A stretch of 64,000 bases of DNA from Parerythrobacter_A sp963799315 (GTDB lineage Bacteria; Pseudomonadota; Alphaproteobacteria; Sphingomonadales; Sphingomonadaceae). Both the position numbers and the translations under genes were made by a program. The notes under the pieces are model-generated. The model worked only from the letters and a program-made list of their open reading frames with translations. It was not told where the DNA came from and made no database searches. Below are positions 57,019 to 64,000 of the stretch, in pieces. The stretch is from NCBI GenBank assembly GCA_963799315.1, contig CAWCWP010000001.1:930001-994000 (forward strand), in the 5' to 3' direction. Numbering within the stretch: the first letter of the stretch is position 1; every line of letters starts with the position of its first letter.

Positions 57019-57597
57019 ATGCTTGAGAGCAAATCCGAACTTCGGACGAAAATGCGCGCGGTGCGTGACACGGCGGTCGCCGCCCAACCTGCGGGGCTGC
57101 GCGCGCTGTTATTCCGCCACCCGCCGAAAGCCATTCTGGACCGCATCGCCGACGATGCGGTCATCTCGGTTTACAGCGCCACAGGCAATGAAGCGCCAAG
57201 CGACGCCTATGCGGCGTTCTTCGCCGAAGCCGGACACCGCGTGGCGCGACCGTTTTTCGCCGACAAGAGCAGCTCGATGGAATTTGCCATTTCGCTAGAC
57301 CCGATTGGCAATTCCGATCTGGAACCGGGCCCGTGGGGCGCCTTGCAGCCGGCCCCTTCAAGCGAGCGGGTCGTGCCCGACATTCACTTCGTTCCACTGC
57401 TCGCTTTCACCGCAGATGGCGGCAGGCTGGGCCAGGGTGGCGGCCATTACGACCGGTGGTTTGCGGACAACACGCGGTCGAAGGCTTTTGCGCTGGCATG
57501 GGATGAGCAACTGGTCGAAACGCTGCCGCTGGAGCCGCACGATATCGCGATGGACGCTGTCATCACGCCAACGCGCATTTACGGACCTTTTTCATGA
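57019..57597 (+). CDS. fau: 5-formyltetrahydrofolate cyclo-ligase
   Basis: This 192-residue ATP-dependent enzyme converts 5-formyl- to 5,10-methenyltetrahydrofolate. It has the family sequence VPLLAFTADGGRLGQGGGHYDRWF and the N-terminal KSELRTKMRAVRDT with the phosphate-binding Arg/Lys. It follows the 6S RNA, as in E. coli (ygfA), and may be on the same transcript. Its stop overlaps the next ATG. Confidence 0.95.
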   Translation: MLESKSELRTKMRAVRDTAVAAQPAGLRALLFRHPPKAILDRIADDAVISVYSATGNEAPSDAYAAFFAEAGHRVARPFFADKSSSMEFAISLDPIGNSDLEPGPWGALQPAPSSERVVPDIHFVPLLAFTADGGRLGQGGGHYDRWFADNTRSKAFALAWDEQLVETLPLEPHDIAMDAVITPTRIYGPFS

Positions 57598-57813
57598 GAA
57601 CCGAACCGACCTGGCGTATCCCTGTCGGCATCCTCGGCCTCATTATCGGCCTTATTGCCTATGGCCTGGTGATTGCGCGCTATGTGCCCGAGCTTGATCG
57701 GCGGGTGGCACGTCGCGTTTCAAACGGTGGTGTACGGGTTTCTCGGCGTTGTCTGGCTGTTGCCGCTGCGCCGATTTCTGCAATGGATGGAAACGGGGCG
57801 CTGGCGCCGCTGA
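57594..57813 (+). CDS. DUF2842 small membrane protein
   Basis: This 72-residue protein has two membrane helices (VGILGLIIGLIAYGLVIARYV and, in the next frame, TVVYGFLGVVWLLPLRRFL), typical of DUF2842. A single extra base near 57694 (GAGCTTGATC for GAGCTGATC) splits it; after correction it reads PELIGGWHVAFQ and ends at TGA 57811. Function unknown. The ATG overlaps the fau stop. Confidence 0.85.
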
Positions 57814-57838
57814 AAGCCATTTCACAAGTTTGGGGAAA

Positions 57839-57915
<77 letters not shown>

Positions 57916-58124
57916 ATATCGCGCTGAAGACACTGCCTCGCGCCGGGATTGGGGGCGATTAGGGCAGCACCGGTAGGGTGTCAACGCCCAAACAAAACAC
58001 TGCGAGCGAACTGTCGCAAGCGCACCGGCGATTGCAAAGCGTTAACCGTATTTTCGCCATTGCGCGCCATGTTTCGATCGACGCAGCAGCATGGGGCCGT
58101 TGCTGTCGAAACGGGGCGGTTACC

Positions 58125-58556
58125 ATGACAACACGAAACCTTTTCGCGGGCGCAATCCTGCTGGCCGCCATCGCCGTGCCAACTCATGCTTCCAGCCAGA
58201 TTGCAGTCTCGAAAGCCGTCTTTATCGAACGCACCGCCAGTGCCGATGGCTGGCGCACCCTCGCCCCTGCTGATACGCTGAAACGTGGCGATCGCGTGGT
58301 GCTGATGATCGAATGGAGCGGCGCACAGGCGCGCAAGAACCATGTCGTGACCAGCGCCATCCCGGCTACCCTCGCCTTCCAGCGCAGCAGCGCGAACGGC
58401 TTGCAGGTTTCGGCAGACGGGGGCCGCAATTGGGGTATGCTCGACACCTTGCGTCACGATGGCCGCCGCGCCAGCCCGGAAGACATCACGCATGTCAGGC
58501 TGAAACTGAGCGGCACGCGCGGCGGACGGATAACCTACAGCGCCATCGTGCGATGA
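58125..58556 (+). CDS. Secreted protein, unknown
   Basis: This 143-residue protein has a Sec signal peptide (NLFAGAILLAAIAVPTHA, cleavage near residue 22). The mature part begins SQIAVSKAVFIERTASADGW and continues LKRGDRVVLMIEWSG and LKLSGTRGGRITYSAIVR, a beta-sandwich look like DUF11/surface-repeat proteins. No catalytic motif. ATG 58125 was chosen because the in-frame extension to 57978 does not look like a protein N-terminus. Confidence 0.75.
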   Translation: MTTRNLFAGAILLAAIAVPTHASSQIAVSKAVFIERTASADGWRTLAPADTLKRGDRVVLMIEWSGAQARKNHVVTSAIPATLAFQRSSANGLQVSADGGRNWGMLDTLRHDGRRASPEDITHVRLKLSGTRGGRITYSAIVR

Positions 58557-58566
58557 CGCGCCGCCG

Positions 58567-59839
58567 CTAGTCCCTGAACAGCATCACCGGACGTTCGATA
58601 AGCCGCTTCATCGCCTGCACGAAACTGGCCGCATCCCACCCGTCGACGACGCGGTGATCGCAGCTGATCGAGATATTCATCAGCTTGCGTTTCTCGATGC
58701 GTTCGCCACCCGTGCCGTCGGGCACATACATCGGCCGTTCGATGATCCGGTTCGGGCCGATAATCGCGACTTCGGGGCGATTGATAACCGGCGTAGTCGC
58801 CACGCCGCCAAGCGGGCCTAGCGAGGTCACGGTCAGTGTCGCGCCCGACAGTTCTTCGGACTTGGCCGTGCCGTCACGGGCAGCATCGGCAAGGCGGGCG
58901 ATCTCGGTCGCCAGCTGCCACGGATTGCGCGCGTGCGCGTCGCGGATAACCGGCACCATCAGGCCCGCATCGGTCTGCGCCGCCATGCCCAGATGCACCG
59001 CGCCGTGGCGCGTCACCACGCCCGCCTCGTCATCGTACCGTGCATTCAGCATCGGAAAATCGGGCAGCGTCTTGCAGATCGCGGTGATGAGCAGCGGCAG
59101 CAGCGTGAGCTTCGGCCGCTCGCCACGGTCGGCGTTCAGGTCGGCGCGCATCGCCTCCAGCGCGGTCACATCGCATTCCTCGACATAGGAGAAATGCGGG
59201 ATGTTGCGCTTGGATGCCGCCATGTTCTCGGCAATGCGGCGGCGCATGCCGATGACCTTGACCGGCTCGTCGTCGCGCGATGCCGCGGCACCGGTGAAGG
59301 AACTGTTGTAGGACAGGAACTGGTCCAGGTCCGCATGGCGTACACGGCCATCGGCAGCAGGCTTTACCTGAGCGAGATCGATGGCCAGATCGCGGGCACG
59401 GGCGCGCACCGCCGGGGTGGCGAGCACCTTTGCCGCAGGTGCAGTGTTCTTTTCCTGCGTGTCGGAGGCTTTCGGCGGCTCGGCGACGGGCGCAGGTTGC
59501 TGAGCCTTCGGTTCCGGCTCCGGTTCGACAGGCTGTATCCTCGCTTCCCTCCAAATCGCTTTCGTCTTCGGCGACATCGGCATCGTCCGATACTTCGCCC
59601 TCGACTTCGATCTCGACCAGCATCGATCCGATCGCGACCACATCGCCGGTTTCGCCCGCGACTTTGGTCACGGTGCCGGCGACGGGGCTTTCCATTTCGA
59701 CCGTCGCCTTGTCGGTCATCATCCCGGCAAGCCGGTCGTCTTCCTCGACACGATCACCGACCGCGACGAACCATTCGACGATTTCCGCTTCGGCGATGCC
59801 TTCGCCGATGTCGGGCAGGTTGAAGGTGAATGTGGTCAT
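58567..59839 (-). CDS. bkdB: Branched-chain 2-oxoacid dehydrogenase E2 (dihydrolipoyl acyltransferase)
   Basis: E2 core of the branched-chain 2-oxoacid dehydrogenase complex (valine, leucine and isoleucine breakdown). The lipoyl domain has the lipoylated Lys in MMTDKATVEMESPV; an acidic/Pro linker, a peripheral-subunit-binding domain (LATPAVRARARDLAIDLAQVKPA) and the catalytic domain ending DHRVVDGWDAASFV (catalytic His) follow. One extra base near 59550, in the linker, breaks the frame; correction gives 423 residues. It is last in the leftward bkd operon. Confidence 0.94.
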
Positions 59840-59846
59840 GGCCGGA

Positions 59847-60892
59847 TCAATCCTGGAGAATCGTGTCGAGCGCTTCGCCGATGCGCACCGGGCCGGGGAA
59901 ATAGGCCCATTCGAGGCTGTGGGGATAGGGCGTATCGAAGCCGGTCACGCGCAAAACCGGCGCTTCGAGATGATAGAAACAGCGTTCCGTCACCAGCGCG
60001 GACAGCTCCGCCCCGAAGCCGGAAGTGCGCGTCGCCTCGTGCACGATCAGGCAGCGGCCCGTGCGCTTGACCGACTGCCTCGATGGCTTCGATATCCAGC
60101 GGCAGAAGCGTGCGCAGGTCGAGAATATCCGCCTCGATCCCTTTCGCTTCGCATACCGCCTTCACCACATGGACCATCGTGCCATAGGCGAGGATGGTCA
60201 GCGCTTCGCCGGAGGTAACGATACGCGCCTTGCCGAGCGGGATCGAATAATGCCCTTCTGGGACGATGCTGGCATCGAAGCGCTTCCAGGGCTCGGCGGG
60301 CTTGTCGTAATACCCGCTGAAGGGGCCGTTATAGATGCGTTTGGGTTCGAAAAAGATCACCGGGTCATTGTCTTCGATCGCTGCAATCAGCAGGCCCTTG
60401 GCATCGTAGGGCGTGGCCGGAATGACCGTTTTCAAGCCTGCGACATGGGTGAAGATCGATTCCGGGCTCTGGCTGTGCGTCTGCCCGCCGAAGATGCCGC
60501 CACCGAAGGGCGAGCGCACCGTCATCGGCGCGATGAATTCCGCCGCCGAGCGATAGCGCAGCCGCGCCGCTTCGGAAATCAGCTGGTCGAGGCCGGGATA
60601 GATATAATCGGCAAACTGGATTTCCGGAACGGGGCGCAAGCCGTAAGCGCCCATACCAACGGCGGCGCCGATGATGCCGCATTCCGAAATCGGCGTGTCG
60701 AACACGCGCGTCTTGCCGAACTTTTCCTGCAAGCCCGCCGTGGCGCGGAAGACGCCGCCGAAATAGCCGACATCCTCGCCCATAATCACGACGTCGGGAT
60801 CGCTTTCGAGCTTGACGCTCAAGCGCGTCGTTGATCGCCTCGATCATGTTGAGGCGACGTTCGCCGCCGTCGTTCTTTTCGGGCGCGCTCAT
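59847..60892 (-). CDS. bkdA2: Branched-chain 2-oxoacid dehydrogenase E1 beta
   Basis: E1 beta subunit, thiamine-diphosphate decarboxylase partner of E1 alpha. Sequence MGEDVGYFGGVFRATAGL, DTPISECGIIGAAVGMGAYG, RSPFGGGIFGGQTHSQSPES and ADILDLRTLLPLD is typical. Frames break near 60815 (GCGCTTGAGC for GCGCTGAGC) and 60065; correction gives 347 residues. The N-terminal part (MIEAINDAL) is in a different frame from the body. ATG 60892 overlaps the E1 alpha stop. Confidence 0.95.
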
Positions 60893-62193
60893 CGCTTGGG
60901 CAATCCTTCGGGAAACTTGCTTTTCCGTTCACGAACAGCCTGTTGCGCCTGTTCCTTGAGATGCCACGGCAAGTCTTCGAACACGTCCTCGAACATGGTT
61001 CGGAAGGGATGGTGCAGTCCGTGGCCGAGGATGCCGTTCTTCTCGGCCTCCTTGGTCGCCGCCTTGACCCGCTCCGCGCAGTCGCGGTCCATCGCCTCCT
61101 GCCGGTCCTCGTCCCATTCGCCCAGCGCGATGAGGTGGCGTTTCAGGCGCATGACGGGATCGCCCAGCGGCCATTCCTCGCGCTCCTGCGCGCTGCGATA
61201 GCCCGCCGGATCGTCGGACGTGGAATGGCCTTCCGCGCGATAGGTGAAGTATTCGATCAAGGTCGGCCCGGCATTGGCGCGAGCGCGGTTCGCGGCCCAT
61301 TGCTGCGAAGCATAGACCGCCAGCGCGTCGTTCCCGTCGACCCGCAGGCCCGCCATGCCGTAGCCCAGTGCGCGGGCGGCGAACGTGGTGCGTTCGGCAC
61401 CCGCAAACCCGCTGAAGCTACTGATCGCCCACTGGTTGTTGATGACGTTGATGATGACGGGCGCGTTGTAGACGGTTGCGAAGGTGCAGGCGCTGTGGAA
61501 GTCGCCCTCCGCCGTACTGCCCTCGCCCACCCAGGTCGCGGCGATGCGGCTGTCGCCCTTGATCGCGCTGGCCATCGCCCAGCCCACCGCTTGCGGCGTC
61601 TGCGTGGCGAGATTTCCGCTGATCGAGAAGAAGCTGTGTTCGCGGCTGGAATACATGATGGGCAGCTGGCGGCCCTTCAGCTTGTCGCCCCGGTTGGAAT
61701 AGATCTGGTTGATCATCTCCACCAGATCGTAGCCACGCGAAATCAGGATGCCCTGCTGGCGATAGGACGGGAACACCATGTCGTCCGCCGCCAGCGCCAT
61801 TGCGGCGGCAACCGAGGTCGCCTCCTCGCCCGTGCATTTCATGTAAAAGCTGGTCTTGCCCTGCCGCTGCCCGCGAAACATGCGCTCGTCGAACGCGCGC
61901 ACCAGCGCCATATTGCCGAGCATGGTGCGCAGCGTTTCGGCGTCGAGGCGCGGATCCCACGGGCCATGCGCCGCATCGTCATCGCCCAGCACGCGGACAA
62001 GGTCGTAGCACAGGTCGGACGTTTCCTTCGCATCCACACCCTCATCGGGCCGCGCCTGCTCGCCTGCTGCGGGAACGTGGATATGCGAGAAATCGGCAGT
62101 ATCGCCCGGACGGTATTTCGGCTCCGGAACATGCAGCGAAAGCGGCGGGCGATTGTCCCCGGCAGCCCGTCCGTTTGACGATGAGTCCGACAT
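60889..62193 (-). CDS. bkdA1: Branched-chain 2-oxoacid dehydrogenase E1 alpha
   Basis: This 434-residue E1 alpha subunit has the thiamine-diphosphate motif WVGEGSTAEGDFHSACTFA to NNQWAISS and the phospho-loop type YRAEGHSTSDDPAGYRS. The E1 alpha identity (branched-chain rather than pyruvate) is supported by the long N-terminus LHVPEPKYRPGD and the paired bkd gene order. GGAG lies before ATG 62193. The intact frame starts the E1alpha-E1beta-E2 operon; the E3 gene is not here. Confidence 0.95.
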   Translation of the reverse strand: MSDSSSNGRAAGDNRPPLSLHVPEPKYRPGDTADFSHIHVPAAGEQARPDEGVDAKETSDLCYDLVRVLGDDDAAHGPWDPRLDAETLRTMLGNMALVRAFDERMFRGQRQGKTSFYMKCTGEEATSVAAAMALAADDMVFPSYRQQGILISRGYDLVEMINQIYSNRGDKLKGRQLPIMYSSREHSFFSISGNLATQTPQAVGWAMASAIKGDSRIAATWVGEGSTAEGDFHSACTFATVYNAPVIINVINNQWAISSFSGFAGAERTTFAARALGYGMAGLRVDGNDALAVYASQQWAANRARANAGPTLIEYFTYRAEGHSTSDDPAGYRSAQEREEWPLGDPVMRLKRHLIALGEWDEDRQEAMDRDCAERVKAATKEAEKNGILGHGLHHPFRTMFEDVFEDLPWHLKEQAQQAVRERKSKFPEGLPKR

Positions 62194-62292
62194 GCGCTCT
62201 CCTGCAGGGCCAAATTGCCATTGCGGATGTAAAGTTTCCGCGATGTGTTTTTTTATTTCAACGACCCGTTCGAGGGTCAAGCCGCGTGCCGG

Positions 62293-63229
62293 TCAGACCG
62301 CAACCGGTGCCGCGATGGGTCGATGCGGTGTATATCCCTCAACCGTGAAATCGTCGAATTCGTAGTCGAATATCGACGGCGGCGTGCGCGCTATCGAAAG
62401 GGTGGGATTGCCCTGCGGTGTGCGTGAAAGCTGCTCCTCCACCAGATCGGCGTGATTGAGGTAAAGGTGGGTGTCGCCGCCCATCCATACCAGTTCTCCG
62501 GCCTCAAGCCCTGTCTGCTGCGCCATCATGCGCGTCAGAAGCGCGGCGGACCACAGATTGAAAGGCAGGCCCAGCGCCACATCGCAGCTGCGCTGGTAAA
62601 GCGCGCAATTCAGCCGACCATCGGCGACGTTGAACTGATACGTCTTGTGACACGGCGGCAGGGCCATCTCGTCCAGCTGCGCCACGTTCCAGCCTTCAAT
62701 GATGTGACGACGGCTGGCCGGACTGTTCTTTATCGAATCAACAGCTTGCGAGACTTGGTTGATACCGTTTCCAGCTTTGAACGTGCCCTCGCCCGTTGCC
62801 ACATATGTCGGCCAGTCGACCCATTGCTTGCCATAGACCGGCCCCAGCTCGCCCCATTTTGCGGCGAATGTGGGGTCGTCGGCAATGCGCGCGACAAAGG
62901 CGTCGAGCGCAAGATCCTCGCCGGTTTCCTTGATGTAATGCGCATGCGGCCACTCGTTCCAGATCTTTACGCCCTGCAATACCAGCGGGCGGATATTCGT
63001 GCTGCCGGTCAGGAACCACAGCAGTTCGCGTGTGGCGGTTTTCCAGTACACGCGCTTGGTCGTGATCAGCGGCATCGCGCCGTCTGCCAGGTCGAACCGC
63101 AGCATGGTGCCGAACAGCGAACGCGTGCCGATACCGGTGCGGTCCGCCTGCTCTACCCCCTCGGTCCCAGACGCGCGCCATCAGATCGAGATATTGCTGT
63201 TCGAAATGGGGGGTCTTTTCGCCGGTCAT
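62293..63229 (-). CDS. thyA: Thymidylate synthase
   Basis: ThyA makes dTMP from dUMP with methylene-tetrahydrofolate. The body shows RELLWFLTGSTNIR, SRRHIIEGWNVAQLDEMALPPCHKTYQFNV (catalytic Cys in PPCH), QRSCDVALGLPFNLWSAALL and HLYLNHADLVEEQL. The N-terminal MTGEKTPHFEQQYLDLMARVW lies in another frame from 63229; one extra base near 63160 separates it. Correction gives 311 residues. Confidence 0.97.
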
Positions 63230-63332
63230 TGCACCGCCCTACCCCCGTCACACCCGGCTTGCCACCCCACGGATGGCGACCTATACGCGCCCACCTACCG
63301 CGTCGTCAGGCTTCTGTGTCGGCGCAGCGTGT

Positions 63333-63409
63333 CGGGAAGTAGCTCAGCCTGGTAGAGCACCGTCTTCGGGAGGCGGGGGCCGGAGGTTCGAATCCTCTCT
63401 TCCCGACCA
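63333..63409 (+). tRNA. tRNA-Pro (CGG)
   Basis: The acceptor CGGGAAG pairs with CTTCCCG, with discriminator A and encoded CCA. The D arm is AGCTCAGCCTGGTAGAGCA, the anticodon loop TTCGGGA carries CGG, and the T arm is GGAGGTTCGAATCCTC. Confidence 0.96.
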
Positions 63410-63424
63410 CTATGCTTTTCTGCG

Positions 63425-63897
63425 TCAGCTGCCTTGCGTCAGCGCCAGTCCGGCCAGCACCAGCGTCAGTCCGCCCAGCCCCAGCGAAAGATGCCAGCGC
63501 AAGCGCATCCAGCGCGGCTGTCGCATGTGCCGATATCGCGATCCACCAGCGGCGAAACTCCGAGAGCAGACCCAGCCACAGAACAGTGACGGTCCGGGCC
63601 AGCGCGCGCCGAACAGCCACGGGCATGAAAAGCGCCAGCGCGACAAGGCTCGGCAGGACAGCCGCGCCATAGATCCAGCGCGGCGCCTCCGGCATGGACA
63701 GCGCCTGCCCCCACCAGACACCGCCCAGAAAGCTGAAGATCAGCGCCGCATAGGCAAAGCCTGCCGCCAGCGCGACCCAGCCCCATTGCCCGCCATTCAG
63801 CACGAGAACGACTGCCAGCACTTGCGGCAACAGCCCGGCATATCCGAGCAGCAGTGCGTGCGCGGAACGCCGCCCGTGCGGGGGGTTGGTTGGTCAT
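63425..63897 (-). CDS. DUF3429 family membrane protein
   Basis: This small membrane protein of about 156 residues has four or five helices, of DUF3429 type: LGYAGLLPQVLAVVLVLNGG, YAALIFSFLGGVWWGQALSMPEAPRW, LPSLVALALFMPVA and a C-terminal LRWHLSLGLGGLTLVLAGLAL. Two one-base insertions (near 63860 and 63545) split it into three frames; the start ATG is at 63897. Function unknown. Confidence 0.8.
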
Positions 63898-64000
63898 GCT
63901 CTTGCCTGTGTCTCATTGTCGCAGCCCGTGCCAGCCGTGCCAGCCCGATAGCAAGCCCGTCGCCGCCCATCGTGCAAGCCCGCGATCGCGGTTCCCAGCG

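Noticed and set aside
63896..64000. End of another leftward gene overlapping the DUF3429 start
   Set aside because: A minus-strand frame is open from the window edge to a TGA that overlaps the DUF3429 ATG, but 34 codons without a motif, and a rival frame open nearly as far, give no way to decide.

Overview
This window is high-GC alphaproteobacterial chromosome. It most likely comes from Sphingomonadales, family Erythrobacteraceae. Supporting signs are a microbial rhodopsin next to a Brp/Blh carotene oxygenase, a Caulobacter-type phoR-pstCAB-phoU-phoB operon without pstS, an XrtA/PEP-CTERM-type prsK/prsR locus, an alphaproteobacterial LexA box, and the zapA-6S RNA-fau arrangement. I see no phage, insertion sequence, CRISPR array or plasmid gene. 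Genes are dense, and no gene-free stretch exceeds about 240 bases apart from the 6S RNA locus.

Layout. 0-5 kb: end of a retinal rhodopsin, blh, an amidohydrolase, a nitronate monooxygenase, and a leftward pair (unknown protein plus flavodoxin-like protein). 5-13.3 kb: recJ, tRNA-Glu and the phosphate operon. 13.3-16.8 kb, leftward: an extensin-like protein, then a repair pair (UdgX-type uracil-DNA glycosylase and radical SAM protein) behind a LexA box. 17-21.5 kb: small stress and secreted proteins, an SNF-family transporter, panB and a BASS transporter. 21.5-28.2 kb, leftward: four overlapping genes (sugar transferase, PrsK kinase, PrsR regulator, TPR lipoprotein) for regulated exopolysaccharide. 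28.6-31.9 kb: an ScfR-type regulator divergent from isocitrate lyase. 32-36.4 kb: an M20 peptidase, an SLC13 permease and small proteins. 36.4-44 kb: a 5-oxoprolinase operon (OplAH, DUF969, DUF979, DUF2891) and a PhoX-like protein. 44-48 kb: tRNA-Leu, an inositol-phosphatase family protein, efp and two cell-wall enzymes. 48-55.8 kb: thiE, class I aldolase, pgk, gap and tkt with accessory genes. 56-57.8 kb: zapA, 6S RNA and fau. 58-64 kb: the branched-chain 2-oxoacid dehydrogenase E2/E1beta/E1alpha, thyA, two tRNAs and a DUF3429 protein.

Sequence quality shapes the annotation. More than 20 genes that look functional are broken into frames. Every break I could resolve shifts the frame in the direction of one extra base, and no gene needs a deletion. 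At least 30 breaks lie between 5.3 and 11.2 kb, while 11.2-36.8 kb has only one. Where exactly one break is inferred, removing one base restores a whole number of codons and a family-typical protein. I therefore treat these as intact genes read through insertion errors and give whole-gene coordinates. Fused or truncated open frames, such as an apparent transketolase-GAPDH fusion, are artefacts of this.

The most interesting loci are the LexA-boxed UdgX/radical-SAM pair and the 5-oxoproline operon carrying a DUF2891 protein of unknown role. The TTTGCAA-type sites between the ScfR-like regulator and isocitrate lyase also merit a look.
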